Position numbers and translations under genes: made by a program. A DNA stretch of 64,000 nt, from NCBI RefSeq assembly GCF_000376245.1, contig NZ_AQXM01000060.1, forward strand, positions 46,106 through 110,105, written 5' to 3'. Source of the DNA: Acaricomes phytoseiuli DSM 14247. Lineage in GTDB: Bacteria > Actinomycetota > Actinomycetes > Actinomycetales > Micrococcaceae. Position 1 is the stretch's first letter; each line of letters starts with the position of its first letter. Positions 18,231-27,781 of this stretch are shown in pieces. Below the pieces are notes generated by a model. It did not search any database. It worked only from the letters and a program-made list of their open reading frames with translations, and was not told where the DNA came from.

Positions 18231-19427
18231 ATGCTCTCAATCGGCCTGACCGGCGGGATCGCCGCCGGAAAATCCCTGGTCGCCGCGCGGCTTGCCGAAC
18301 TCGGTGCCGTGCTGATCGATGCTGATGTGCTGGCCCGTGAGGTCGTGGAACCAGGCAGCGCGGGCCTAGCAGAGGTCGTGCAGGCCTTCGGCGAAGGAGT
18401 TATCGCCTCGGATGGCGGCCTGGACCGGCCCCGGTTGGGCGAGTTGATCTTCGACGATCCGCGGGCCAGAGAACGGCTCAACGCCATCGTCCATCCGCGA
18501 GTGCGTGCCCGTGCCGCGGAGCTCAGGGCATCGGCTCCGGAGGGCGCGATCGTCGTCCAGGACATCCCGCTGCTGGTCGAAACCGGTCAAGGGCCGGACT
18601 TCCATCTCGTGATCGTGGTCGACGCCCCCGAATCTTTGCAGATCTCGCGGATGACCAGCCGCCGGGGCCTCTCCGAAGCAGAGGCCCGGGGCCGTCTGGC
18701 CGCGCAGGCCGCACGGGCTGAACGGCTGGCCGCCGCCGATATCGTCATCGACAACTCTGGGACACCGGAAGCCGCACTCGAGACGGTCGAAGTCCTCTGG
18801 CAGCACCGGTTGCTGCCCTTCGCTCAGAACCTGGCCGCGGGGGAGCGCGCAGAGCGTTCCGGCCCGCCAGCGCTCGTCCCTTACTCCCCACAGTGGCCGG
18901 CCCAGGCCAGGCGCCTGGTAGCCAAAGTTCAAGCCGCAGTCGGGGGAGCTCTTCCGGTGGATCATATCGGCTCGACTTCGGTGCCGGGGCTCGATGCCAA
19001 GGATGTCATAGACCTGCAGCTGCGCGTGCCGTCGATAGCGGATGTGGATGCGCTGGCACCGAGTTTGGCCGGGGCCGGGTTTCCACGATCTCGGGGCATC
19101 CACGCGGATACCCCCAAGACCTTCGCGCCCGATCCAGAGCAGTGGCAGAAGGCCTTCCACGCCAATGCGGACCCTGGCCGTCCGGTGAATCTACACGTCC
19201 GGGTCGACGGCTCGCCCGGTGCCGATTACGCCCTGGCTTTCCGGGACTGGCTGCGCGTCGATCCGCAGGCTCGTGATTCCTATCTGGCTGAGAAACGACG
19301 TCTGGCTGAGCAGTGCGCGGCAGATCCGGATACCTCCCGATACGCCGAGGCCAAGGAGCCCTGGTTGGTTGCGGCGACCGACGAGCTCCTGGCCTGGAAA
19401 GAGCGCACCGGCTGGCGGTCGGCTTAG
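18231..19427 (+). CDS. coaE: Dephospho-CoA kinase fused to a GrpB/UPF0157 domain
   Basis: Residues 1 to about 200 are dephospho-CoA kinase, which phosphorylates the 3'-hydroxyl of dephospho-CoA in the last CoA step: P-loop GLTGGIAAGKS at 5-15, DADVLAREVV near 35 and a lid with RLAAQAARAERL. Residues of about 215-390 form a GrpB/UPF0157 domain (VDHIGSTSVPGLDAKDVIDL), a nucleotidyltransferase-like fold. The same fusion is known in mycobacterial CoaE. The ATG at 18231 starts the expected MLSIGLTGG. An in-frame GTG at 18192 is too far upstream for the family. Confidence 0.95.
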   Translation: MLSIGLTGGIAAGKSLVAARLAELGAVLIDADVLAREVVEPGSAGLAEVVQAFGEGVIASDGGLDRPRLGELIFDDPRARERLNAIVHPRVRARAAELRASAPEGAIVVQDIPLLVETGQGPDFHLVIVVDAPESLQISRMTSRRGLSEAEARGRLAAQAARAERLAAADIVIDNSGTPEAALETVEVLWQHRLLPFAQNLAAGERAERSGPPALVPYSPQWPAQARRLVAKVQAAVGGALPVDHIGSTSVPGLDAKDVIDLQLRVPSIADVDALAPSLAGAGFPRSRGIHADTPKTFAPDPEQWQKAFHANADPGRPVNLHVRVDGSPGADYALAFRDWLRVDPQARDSYLAEKRRLAEQCAADPDTSRYAEAKEPWLVAATDELLAWKERTGWRSA

Positions 19428-19490
19428 CCCTGAGCTGATCCGCTCCCGTGGCCTCGCTTCCTGTCGGTGCTCGGCAGTAGCCTTAAGCAC

Positions 19491-21599
19491 ATGAGTCTTG
19501 CTCAGGAGATCAACCGGGTCGTCGCGCCGTTCGAGGTTATCAGCGAATACCAGCCCGCGGGTGATCAACCCACGGCTATCGCCGAACTTGCCGAGCGCGT
19601 CGAGAACGGTGAAAAAGATGTCGTGCTGCTCGGCGCCACCGGTACCGGTAAATCCGCGACGACGGCCTGGCTCATCGAGAAGCTGCAGCGGCCCACCCTC
19701 GTGCTCGTGCAGAACAAGACCCTGGCCGCCCAGCTGGCGAATGAGTTCCGGGAGCTGCTGCCGAACAATGCCGTGGAATATTTCGTCTCCTACTACGACT
19801 ACTACCAGCCCGAGGCCTATGTGCCGCAGAGCGATACCTTCATCGAGAAGGACTCCTCGGTCAACGAGGAGGTCGAAAGGCTCCGCTATTCGGCCACCAA
19901 TTCTCTGCTGACCCGCCGTGATGTCGTGGTCGTCGCCACGGTCTCCTGCATCTACGGCTTGGGTACCCCGGAGGAGTACGTGGCGGGAATGGCCACGCTG
20001 CGGCAAGGGCAGCAGGTCAACCGGGACGAGCTGCTGCGCAAATTCGTCTCGATGCAGTACGTCCGCAATGACACCGATTTCCACCGGGGCACGTTCCGGG
20101 TGCGCGGCGACACCGTGGAGATCATCCCCATGTACGAGGAGCTCGCGCTCCGGATCGAATTCTTCGGCGATGAGATCGAGAAGATCTACACGCTGCACCC
20201 GCTCACCGGAGAAGTCATCCGGGAAGAGACTGAGATGTATGTCTTCCCGGCATCGCACTATGTGGCCGGCCCCGAGCGGATGGCTCAAGCCATCCGCAGC
20301 ATCGAAACCGAGCTCGATGACCGGCTCAAGACGCTGGAGAAGCAGAACAAGCTCCTAGAAGCCCAGCGGCTCCGGATGCGCACCACCTATGATCTGGAAA
20401 TGATGCAGCAGATGGGTTTCTGCAACGGCATCGAGAACTACTCACGGCATATCGACGGCCGTGATGTCGGTACGGCTCCGCATTGTCTGCTCGACTACTT
20501 CCCGGACGACTTCCTGCTGGTGATCGATGAATCCCATGTCACCGTGCCGCAGATCGGGGCCATGTACGAAGGCGATATGTCGCGCAAGCGCACCCTTGTG
20601 GAGCACGGTTTCCGGCTGCCCTCGGCGATGGATAACCGACCGCTGAAATGGGATGAATTCTTGGAGCGGATAGGCCAGACGGTCTACCTTTCGGCGACTC
20701 CCGGCAATTACGAGCTGGAACGCTCTGACGGGGTGGTCGAACAGATCATCCGGCCCACCGGCCTGATCGATCCCGAGGTCGTGGTCAAACCGACCAAGGG
20801 GCAGATCGATGACCTGCTCGCCGAAATCCAGCTCCGCGTGGAGCGGGATGAACGAGTTCTGGTGACCACGCTGACCAAGCGGATGGCCGAAGATCTCACC
20901 GAGTACCTGCTGGGTCACGGGATCAAGGTCCAGTACCTGCATTCGGATGTCGATACCCTCAAACGCGTGGAGCTGCTCCGGGATCTCCGGCTGGGGACCT
21001 TCGACGTCTTGGTCGGCATCAACCTGCTGCGGGAGGGTCTGGACCTGCCAGAGGTATCCCTGGTGAGCATCCTCGATGCTGATAAAGAAGGCTTCCTGCG
21101 GTCCGCCACCTCGCTCATCCAGACCATCGGCCGAGCCGCGAGGAATGTCTCCGGCCAGGTGCACATGTACGCGGATAAGGTCACCGGGGGAATGGCTAAG
21201 GCGATCGAGGAGACCAACCGGCGGCGCGCGATCCAGGCCGCTTACAACAAGGAGCACGGTGTGGATCCGACACCGCTGCGTAAGCGGATCGCCGACATCA
21301 CCGATTCCCTGGCCAGGGAGGATGCGGATACCAAAGCGCTTCTGGATGCGACCGGTAAATCCGGTTCTCGCGCCAAGAAAGCCAGCGCTGAGAAGCTCCG
21401 TGCCAGTGAAGAACTGCTCCGCAGAGACGGCTTGGCCGCGGTGCCCGCCGAGGATCTGCTGGATCTGATCACCCAGCTCACCGAGCAGATGCACGCGGCG
21501 GCGGCGGACCTGCACTTCGAGCTCGCCGCAAGGCTTCGGGACGAAGTGGGCGATCTGAAGAAAGAGCTCCGCCAAATGCAGGCCGCGGGGCACGCTTGA
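19491..21599 (+). CDS. uvrB: Excinuclease ABC subunit B
   Basis: 702-aa damage-verification helicase of nucleotide excision repair, loaded by UvrA and cut-partner of UvrC. Seen: N-terminal [14 protein letters not shown], Walker [12 protein letters not shown] near residue 45, the beta-hairpin region [31 protein letters not shown] (helicase motif III), GRAARN (motif VI) and a C-terminal UVR domain that binds UvrC. I chose ATG 19491 over an upstream GTG because it gives the family N-terminus and lies 7 nt after TAGCCT (19478-19483). I could not find a convincing actinobacterial LexA box upstream. Confidence 0.97.
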   Translation: MSLAQEINRVVAPFEVISEYQPAGDQPTAIAELAERVENGEKDVVLLGATGTGKSATTAWLIEKLQRPTLVLVQNKTLAAQLANEFRELLPNNAVEYFVSYYDYYQPEAYVPQSDTFIEKDSSVNEEVERLRYSATNSLLTRRDVVVVATVSCIYGLGTPEEYVAGMATLRQGQQVNRDELLRKFVSMQYVRNDTDFHRGTFRVRGDTVEIIPMYEELALRIEFFGDEIEKIYTLHPLTGEVIREETEMYVFPASHYVAGPERMAQAIRSIETELDDRLKTLEKQNKLLEAQRLRMRTTYDLEMMQQMGFCNGIENYSRHIDGRDVGTAPHCLLDYFPDDFLLVIDESHVTVPQIGAMYEGDMSRKRTLVEHGFRLPSAMDNRPLKWDEFLERIGQTVYLSATPGNYELERSDGVVEQIIRPTGLIDPEVVVKPTKGQIDDLLAEIQLRVERDERVLVTTLTKRMAEDLTEYLLGHGIKVQYLHSDVDTLKRVELLRDLRLGTFDVLVGINLLREGLDLPEVSLVSILDADKEGFLRSATSLIQTIGRAARNVSGQVHMYADKVTGGMAKAIEETNRRRAIQAAYNKEHGVDPTPLRKRIADITDSLAREDADTKALLDATGKSGSRAKKASAEKLRASEELLRRDGLAAVPAEDLLDLITQLTEQMHAAAADLHFELAARLRDEVGDLKKELRQMQAAGHA

Positions 21600-21647
21600 G
21601 CGCTGCCGTTAGCGGCGATTGCTAGCGGTCTCTGATATCCTTGCAGA

Positions 21648-21790
21648 CAGCGTAGGGGAGTATCCTTCCACACTGTGACACGACAGCACGTCAGTCCACG
21701 ACGGACCGACCGGGCACAGTGGCTGTGGGTGTATGCCGCGGTGGAGAGACTTACGGTAGTCAGCTGTAACTACCTTCCGGAAGGACGTCC
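21648..21790 (+). ncRNA. Probable yybP-ykoY (manganese) riboswitch
   Basis: The leader of terC carries the two invariant patches of the yybP-ykoY family: AGGGGAGTA at 21654-21662 and GGAGAGACTTAC at about 21742-21753, about 80 nt apart. These loops form the Mn2+ site, and the family commonly precedes TerC-like genes. TATCCT at 21636-21641 is a possible -10 box. TCCTTCC at 21663-21669 is exactly complementary to the Shine-Dalgarno stretch GGAAGGA at 21779-21785, which suggests control of translation. Boundaries are approximate. Confidence 0.72.
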
Positions 21791-22816
21791 ATGGACGCTT
21801 CACCCCTGGTCTGGACCCTCACGATCGCCGGTATCGCCGGCCTCCTGGCCTTCGACTTCTTCGCCCACGTCCGCAAAGCGCACGAGCCCACGCTCCGCGA
21901 AGCCGCGATCTGGTCATCGTTCTACGTCGGCGTCGCGGTGCTCTTCGGCTTCGCTGTGCTGATGTTCGGCGGTCATGCCAAAGGCACCGAGTACTTCGCC
22001 GGGTACATCACGGAAAAAGCACTTTCCGTCGATAACCTCTTCGTTTTCCTGATCATCATCAGCTCTTTCGCGGTGCCCCGGATACACCAGCAGAAGGTGC
22101 TACTCTTCGGCATCGTCTTCGCGCTCATCGCGCGCTCGGTCTTAATCCTCATCGGGGCGGCTCTGGTCAACAGCTTCGCCTGGATCTTCTACATTTTCGG
22201 CCTGATCCTCGTGGTCACCGCGGTCCAGCTGCTGCGCGGCAAAGACGACAGCCCGCAGAGCGCGGCGGACAACATCATGGTCCGTCTGGCCAAGCGCTTC
22301 TTCCACACCAGCGACGAATACGACGGCGATAAGCTGTTCACGGTCAAGAACGGCAAGCGGATGCTCACGCCGATGCTGCTGGTGATGATCGCAATCGGTG
22401 CCACGGACATCCTCTTCGCCTTCGATTCCATCCCGGCGATCTTCGGCCTGACCCAGGATCCCTATATCGTCTTCACGGCGACCGCGTTCTCGCTCATGGG
22501 CCTGCGCCAGCTCTACTTCCTGATCGACGGTCTGCTGGATCGCCTGGTATACCTCTCCTACGGCCTCGCGGTGATCCTCGGATTCATCGGCGTGAAACTA
22601 GTGCTACATGCCCTGCATGAGAACAATCTGTTCTTCATCAACGGCGGGCAAGGACTCTCGGTGCCGGAGATCTCCACCGAGGTCTCGCTGATCGTGATCT
22701 GTGGTGTCCTCGTGGTGACCGTTATCGCCAGCCTGCTCAGCCCGGCAGCCCGGCAGCAGCGGGAAGAGAGGCAGTTGGAAGCCGAGCGGCAGAAATCTTC
22801 GGCCGACTCAGAATAA
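21791..22816 (+). CDS. TerC family integral membrane protein
   Basis: 341-aa polytopic membrane protein of the TerC/Alx group with about nine hydrophobic segments. Conserved parts are EKALSVDNLFVFLIIISSF near residue 76 and LFAFDSIPAIFGLTQDP near 212, both with intramembrane acidic residues. Members export Mn2+ or assist metalation of secreted proteins, and the name comes from tellurite resistance. The probable manganese riboswitch directly upstream argues for a Mn2+ role here. The ATG at 21791 is served by AAGGAC. No strong terminator follows. Confidence 0.9.
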   Translation: MDASPLVWTLTIAGIAGLLAFDFFAHVRKAHEPTLREAAIWSSFYVGVAVLFGFAVLMFGGHAKGTEYFAGYITEKALSVDNLFVFLIIISSFAVPRIHQQKVLLFGIVFALIARSVLILIGAALVNSFAWIFYIFGLILVVTAVQLLRGKDDSPQSAADNIMVRLAKRFFHTSDEYDGDKLFTVKNGKRMLTPMLLVMIAIGATDILFAFDSIPAIFGLTQDPYIVFTATAFSLMGLRQLYFLIDGLLDRLVYLSYGLAVILGFIGVKLVLHALHENNLFFINGGQGLSVPEISTEVSLIVICGVLVVTVIASLLSPAARQQREERQLEAERQKSSADSE

Positions 22817-22872
22817 AAAGAGTCACGAGGCAGGCTTCAGGCCATCGTCGCTCCTGGCGGCGCCCCGTGCGG

Positions 22873-24237
22873 TCAGCTCACGCTGCTTTCAGCCCGGGTC
22901 ATCGCCAGGAGCTTCGCGAAGATCCTCTCACCATCGGCGCGCAGCCCGTCATGATGGTACTCACCGGTCTGCCAGAGCTGCAGACCCCGGACCGCTGCTG
23001 CGGTCTCCGCGGCTAAACCGTGATCGACGTAGATATCGTCAAAATAGGCGGTTGCGGCGACGGGCACCTGGGTGGCGGCCAATCGCGCAGGATCGTAGAG
23101 GGCCGGCCAGTCGGATTTACTGGCCAGGATTTCTGCGACCTCGGCGAGGGGAGCGAGTGCGGGATCCTCGGTGAAATACCAGGGCATCACGGCCTCACCG
23201 GTGAAGTGGAACTCTTCGCCGAGCGGATCCATGTCCCCGCGTTCTGCGGCGACCCTGGCGGCGGACCATCCGGAAGCCTGCCCCTGGCAGTAGATGGATT
23301 CGTGAAGCACGGCGTAGAGCGGATTCTGGGCATAGGAGACGGTATGGCCGACCTGCTCCAGGAAGGCATCGGGCAGTTGTCCCTCGACCAGTGGGAAGGC
23401 GTCTTCCAGCAGATAGGCCAGGCCGTCGATCCGGGAGTTCCCGCCGAGGTAGGAGCCGAGCATCTGGAATCGCTGCGGCGTCAGACGCTCACCGGTAGGT
23501 AGGAACTCCTCGTGCTCGGCGAGGTGCCGGGCGATTCGCGCGGCTTGCTGTTGGGCCTGCGGGTAGCGTGCGAAGAATTCACGGTTCCGCGCTGCGGTGC
23601 GTTCGAAAGTGGCCCGGTAGACCCGGTCCGGATGGCCGGCGAGCGGTGCCAACCCGGCTGTGATGAGCACTTCTCTGAGCCCTTCCGGATACCAGGAGAG
23701 GTAGCTCAGCGCGCAGAAGCCGCCGAAGCTCTGACCGAGGATGCTCCAGGGTTCGCTCTGCAGCGCCTGACGCAGGGATTCCGCGTCTGCGACAATCGCA
23801 TCCGCCCGGAAATATTTGAGGTACTCCGCCTGCTTTGCGGCATCCCCGCGAGCGGGCAGGGTCTGCCTCGTCGCGGGAGTTGAGCGCCCCGTGCCGCGCT
23901 GATCGAGCAGCAGCACCCGGAAGTCCTTGAGCGCCTCGGCCACCCAGCCGCTCGGGCTATTGGGCCGATCAGCCCGCCCGCCGGGACCGCCCTGGAAATA
24001 GACGAGCCAAGGAGCATCCGGTGCCTCGGCACGTGCTACCTCCCGGGCGAAGAGCTCGATCTGCTCGCCTTCCGGATTGAGGTGGTCCAAAGGCACCAGG
24101 GCGAAGTGCTCTTGATAGACGATGCCGTCCCGTTCGACGCGTTCGCCGATCCGGTGCTGGGCCGCCACCGGCTTTTGAGGCAGGGCAGAGGACGCGGAGG
24201 GCAACAGCGGCGTAGCGTCGGAAGCAGAGGAGGTCAT
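22873..24237 (-). CDS. Alpha/beta-fold hydrolase, S33 proline iminopeptidase-like
   Basis: 454-aa serine hydrolase related to prolyl aminopeptidases. Seen: oxyanion motif QGGPGG at about 82-87, LLLDQRGTGRST near 109-120 and the nucleophile elbow GQSFGG with Ser170. A helical cap lies between about 195 and 330, and the C-terminal region should hold the catalytic Asp and His. It is probably a cytoplasmic exopeptidase or esterase; the substrate is unknown. ATG 24237 lies 7 nt after TAAGCT (24245-24250, minus strand), whose first three bases are the helicase stop codon. An upstream in-frame start at 24297 would overlap the helicase gene and lacks family similarity. Confidence 0.85.
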   Translation of the reverse strand: MTSSASDATPLLPSASSALPQKPVAAQHRIGERVERDGIVYQEHFALVPLDHLNPEGEQIELFAREVARAEAPDAPWLVYFQGGPGGRADRPNSPSGWVAEALKDFRVLLLDQRGTGRSTPATRQTLPARGDAAKQAEYLKYFRADAIVADAESLRQALQSEPWSILGQSFGGFCALSYLSWYPEGLREVLITAGLAPLAGHPDRVYRATFERTAARNREFFARYPQAQQQAARIARHLAEHEEFLPTGERLTPQRFQMLGSYLGGNSRIDGLAYLLEDAFPLVEGQLPDAFLEQVGHTVSYAQNPLYAVLHESIYCQGQASGWSAARVAAERGDMDPLGEEFHFTGEAVMPWYFTEDPALAPLAEVAEILASKSDWPALYDPARLAATQVPVAATAYFDDIYVDHGLAAETAAAVRGLQLWQTGEYHHDGLRADGERIFAKLLAMTRAESSVS

Positions 24238-24247
24238 GCCATCGAGC

Positions 24248-26869
24248 TTAGCTGCGACCGAAGCGAAGCAGGTGGACCACCGCGAAGCCGGCCACATCGG
24301 AGGCGTCCAGATCTACCTCGGCCTCGATAGCCCAATCCCGGTGCCCAGCAGGGTCTTCGATGATCTGCCGGACCCGCCAACGCCGGGAATCCTCCGGCGC
24401 CTCCAGCAGGAAGAGTTCCGCTGATCTGGCCTGCGGGCCATCACCGATCCATTCGTGCTCGTCCCAATAATCACCGAGCGCATCTTTCCACCGGGCGAGG
24501 CCCCAGCCGGCTTCAGCGTCGAGCTCTCCCAGGGCTTCGAAATCATCCCGGGCGGCCAAGGTCACCCGCCGGAACAGTTCGTTGCGGACCATCACGGTAA
24601 AAGCCCTGCGGTCATCCGTCAGGGCCTCAGGCTCCGGCACTCCTGCAGCATCCTGAGTTGGGCCCGGGAGCTCAGAATCTGCCGCCGAACCGTCCGCAAG
24701 CGCATTCCATTCCTGGAGCAATGAGGAATCGGTTTGCCGGACGATCTGCCCCAGCCACGCCACGATATCCCGGAGCTCCTCTGTCAGTGCGGCCGGCGGA
24801 ACCGAGTGCTGCAATGCACGGTAGGCATCACTGAGATAGCGCAGCAGCACGCCCTCGCTGCGTGCCAGCCCGTAGAACCTGACGTATTCGCCGAAGTTCA
24901 TCGCCCGTTCCAGCATGTCCCGCACCACTGATTTGGGCTCGACCTCGACATCGCCGAGCCAAGGCGCAGCGGCGCGGTAGGTCTCGAACGACTGCCGCAG
25001 CAATTCGGCCTGTGGCTGCGGGTAGCTGATCTCATCCAGTGCGGCCATCCGCGCGTTGTAGTCCAGGCCGCTTTCCTTCATCTCGGCCACGGCTTCGGTG
25101 CGGGCCCGCTTGAGTTGCGCGGAGAGCACCTGACGCGGGTTCTCCAGGGTCGACTCGATGAGCGAGACCACGTTCAGGGCATAACCCGGCGCTTCCGGGT
25201 CGAAGAGCTCCAGGGCCGCGAGGGCGAAGGGGGAGAGGGGTTGGTTGAGCGCGAAATCAGCGGGCAGGGCGACGGTGAGCTGAAGCCCCGGCGCCACTGC
25301 TCCAGTACTGGACGTCTCGGCGGGAACCCGCTCGACCACACCGGAGATCAGCAACTCGCGGAGGATGCCGAGGGCCTTGCGCTGCAAGGCGAACTGGCGG
25401 CTCGGTGAGTCCCGATTCTCGGTGAGTAGTTTCCGGGCCGCCGCGACTGGATCAGCCGCATACCGGCGGGATCGTTCCAGGAGCTGCAGGAGCATCGCAT
25501 GCGTCACCGTGAAGGTGGTGTTCAAGGGCTCCGGTTCGGCGCTGGTCAATCGCTCGAAGATTGGCTCGCCCCAGCTGACGAACCCTTCCGGCGGTTTCTT
25601 CTTGCTGACTTGCCGCAGCTTCTTGGCATCGTCGCCGAACTTCGCCCGGGCCTTGGCGAGTGCTTTGAGGTTCTCCACCGTGTGCTCCGGGGCCTGCACC
25701 ACTACGGTGCCCGCTGAGTCGTAGCCGGCGCGGCCCGCGCGTCCGGCAATCTGGTGGAATTCCCGGGCCTGCACATGGCGGGTGCGCTGCCCATCGTATT
25801 TGCTCAGCGCGGTGAGCAGTACGGTTCGAATCGGCACATTGATGCCCACGCCCAGGGTGTCCGTACCGCAGATCACCCGGAGCAGCCCGGCCTGCGCCAG
25901 CTGTTCCACTAGGCGTCGGTACTTCGGCAGCATCCCGGCATGGTGCACTCCGATGCCGTGCCGCAGCAGGCGGCTGAGAGTCTTGCCGAAGCCCGGGGCG
26001 AAACGGAACGCGGTGCCCTCCGGGGAGATGAGAGCCTCGGCGATCTGCTGTTTCTGTTCCCGGCTGCAGATATTCAGGCTCATCAGACTCTGCGCCCGCT
26101 CGACCGCCTCGGCCTGACTGAAATGGACGATGTACACCGGGGCCTGGTGCGCGCTCAGCAGCTCTTCGATCGTCTCCTGGACAGAGGTCTGCGCATAGGA
26201 GTAGAACAGCGGGATAGGGCGCTCGGCATGCGCCACGACGGCGGTGGGCCGGCCGGTGCGCGCGGTGAGTTCTCGCTCGAAACTGGAGACATCGCCGAGG
26301 GTGGCGCTCATCAGCAGGAACTGGGCTTGCGGCAGTTCCAGCAGTGGAACCTGCCAGGCCCAGCCCCGTTCCGGATCCGCGACGTAATGGAACTCATCCA
26401 TGACCACGTTGTGCACTGCGGCGGCCGGGCCTTCTCGCAAGGCGAGGTTCGCCAGGATCTCGGCGGTGCAGCAGATGATCGGAGCTTCTGCGTTGACCGA
26501 TGAGTCGCCGGTGATCATACCGACGTTCTGGGCGCCGAAGATTTCGATCAAGGCGAAGAATTTCTCGGAGACCAGGGCTTTGATCGGGGCCGTGTAGTAG
26601 CTGCGCCCCTTGCGGGCGGCTTGCTCCGGGTTCTGGTAACTGCTGAGCGCTGCGAAGTGCGCCGCGATAGCGACGAGGGATTTGCCGGAGCCGGTGGGCG
26701 TCGCCAAGATGACATTCGACCCCGCTGCCAATTCCAGCACGGCTTCTTCCTGCGCCGGGTAGAGGTCGATGCCGCGTTCTGCGTTCCAGGCGAGGAAGTT
26801 CTCATACATAACGTCAGCAACAGCATCAGCGTCAGTTGTTCCGGAGGGGAGGTAGTCGAGGAGGCTCAT
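24248..26869 (-). CDS. DEAD/DEAH-box (Ski2-like) helicase with DUF3516 C-terminus
   Basis: 873-aa superfamily 2 helicase. Walker A TPTGSGKS at 57-64, motif II MDEFHY, motif III MSATLGD and motif VI IAGRAGRAGYDSAG are intact. The C-terminal half, after about residue 400, matches the DUF3516 region of actinobacterial helicases. The architecture is Ski2/Mtr4-like, and an RNA or DNA target has not been fixed for this subgroup. The ATG at 26869 begins MSLLDYLPSG, with TACTCT 8 nt upstream on its strand. It shares a 67-bp divergent region with the methyltransferase gene. Confidence 0.88.
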   Translation of the reverse strand: MSLLDYLPSGTTDADAVADVMYENFLAWNAERGIDLYPAQEEAVLELAAGSNVILATPTGSGKSLVAIAAHFAALSSYQNPEQAARKGRSYYTAPIKALVSEKFFALIEIFGAQNVGMITGDSSVNAEAPIICCTAEILANLALREGPAAAVHNVVMDEFHYVADPERGWAWQVPLLELPQAQFLLMSATLGDVSSFERELTARTGRPTAVVAHAERPIPLFYSYAQTSVQETIEELLSAHQAPVYIVHFSQAEAVERAQSLMSLNICSREQKQQIAEALISPEGTAFRFAPGFGKTLSRLLRHGIGVHHAGMLPKYRRLVEQLAQAGLLRVICGTDTLGVGINVPIRTVLLTALSKYDGQRTRHVQAREFHQIAGRAGRAGYDSAGTVVVQAPEHTVENLKALAKARAKFGDDAKKLRQVSKKKPPEGFVSWGEPIFERLTSAEPEPLNTTFTVTHAMLLQLLERSRRYAADPVAAARKLLTENRDSPSRQFALQRKALGILRELLISGVVERVPAETSSTGAVAPGLQLTVALPADFALNQPLSPFALAALELFDPEAPGYALNVVSLIESTLENPRQVLSAQLKRARTEAVAEMKESGLDYNARMAALDEISYPQPQAELLRQSFETYRAAAPWLGDVEVEPKSVVRDMLERAMNFGEYVRFYGLARSEGVLLRYLSDAYRALQHSVPPAALTEELRDIVAWLGQIVRQTDSSLLQEWNALADGSAADSELPGPTQDAAGVPEPEALTDDRRAFTVMVRNELFRRVTLAARDDFEALGELDAEAGWGLARWKDALGDYWDEHEWIGDGPQARSAELFLLEAPEDSRRWRVRQIIEDPAGHRDWAIEAEVDLDASDVAGFAVVHLLRFGRS

Positions 26870-26887
26870 CGTTTTCCAGAGTACCCG

Positions 26888-26917
26888 TGCGTACAGGGAC
26901 CATGCGTACAGGAACCG
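26888..26917. repeat. Two 15-bp tandem repeats in the helicase/methyltransferase divergent region
   Basis: TGCGTACAGGGACCA (26888-26902) is followed directly by TGCGTACAGGAACCG (26903-26917), with 13 of 15 positions identical, and then a partial TACAGCA. The pair lies just upstream of the -10 box at 26925-26930 and could be a regulator-binding array. Confidence 0.7.
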
Positions 26918-26924
26918 TACAGCA

Positions 26925-26930
26925 TAGGAT
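26925..26930 (+). promoter_or_regulatory. -10 box, leaderless methyltransferase transcript
   Basis: TAGGAT lies 6 nt before the ATG at 26937. Confidence 0.55.
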
Positions 26931-26936
26931 CAAGAC

Positions 26937-27758
26937 ATGAGCGCTGCAGCTACTCCGGGGCCGGCCTCTCCGAGCTGGGACCCGGCAAAATATCTGGAAT
27001 TCGCAGACTTCAGGAACCGGCCGTTCTTCGACCTGGTCTCCCGGGTGGGAGCAGCCTCCCCGCACAGAGTCGTCGATCTGGGCTGCGGCCCGGGGAACCT
27101 CACCGCTTCCCTGACTGACCGCTGGCCACAGGCGGAAGTCATGGGAGTCGATTCCTCTGCGGCGATGATCGAAGCGGCACGTCGGGACAGCGGCTCAGCG
27201 CAGAGGAAGCTGTCCTTCGAGCACGAGGACATCGTCTCCTGGTGTGCCGGCCCGGGCCTGGAAGCCAGCGATGTCGTGATCAGCAATGCGGCTTTGCAGT
27301 GGGTGTCCGAGCACCGAGAACTGCTTCCGGAATGGTTGCGGCGGTTGCGTCCGGGAGGCTGGTTCGCTTTCCAGGTGCCCGGGAACTTCGGCGGTGTCTC
27401 TCATGTCCTGATGCGTCAGCTGGCCGATTCGGCGCAGTGGCGGGACCGGCTCGCGGGAGTGCTGCGCGCCGATCCGGTAGCAGTGCCGGAGCAATATCTG
27501 GAGATTTTCCTGGATGCGGGCCTGCGCGCCGATGCCTGGGAAACCACTTACCTGCAGATGCTTCCGGGGCGGAACGCGGTATTGAACTGGGTGCGGGGTA
27601 CCGCGCTGCGTCCACTGCGCGATGCCCTCGAGGCAGCGGAGGCGAAGCAGTTCGAAGCCGAATACGCTGCACTGCTCGCAGAGGCGTATCCGCCACGGGC
27701 GCAGGGCACGCTGTTCCCTTTCCGACGTCTTTTCATCGTCGGCCAGAAGCCGGCCTGA
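26937..27758 (+). CDS. tam: Trans-aconitate 2-methyltransferase-like SAM-dependent methyltransferase
   Basis: 273-aa class I methyltransferase. Motif I VVDLGCGPGN at about 45-54 binds SAM, followed by VMGVDSSAAMIEAAR (motif II), DVVISNAALQWV (motif IV) and FPFRRLFIVGQKP at the C-terminus. The pattern WVSEH/LLPEWLRRLRPGGWFAFQVPGN matches trans-aconitate methyltransferase (Tam), which detoxifies trans-aconitate formed from the TCA intermediate. The substrate is by family resemblance only. ATG at 26937 fits leaderless expression. Confidence 0.8.
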   Translation: MSAAATPGPASPSWDPAKYLEFADFRNRPFFDLVSRVGAASPHRVVDLGCGPGNLTASLTDRWPQAEVMGVDSSAAMIEAARRDSGSAQRKLSFEHEDIVSWCAGPGLEASDVVISNAALQWVSEHRELLPEWLRRLRPGGWFAFQVPGNFGGVSHVLMRQLADSAQWRDRLAGVLRADPVAVPEQYLEIFLDAGLRADAWETTYLQMLPGRNAVLNWVRGTALRPLRDALEAAEAKQFEAEYAALLAEAYPPRAQGTLFPFRRLFIVGQKPA

Positions 27759-27781
27759 GGCACCGGGTAGCGCCTGATGGC

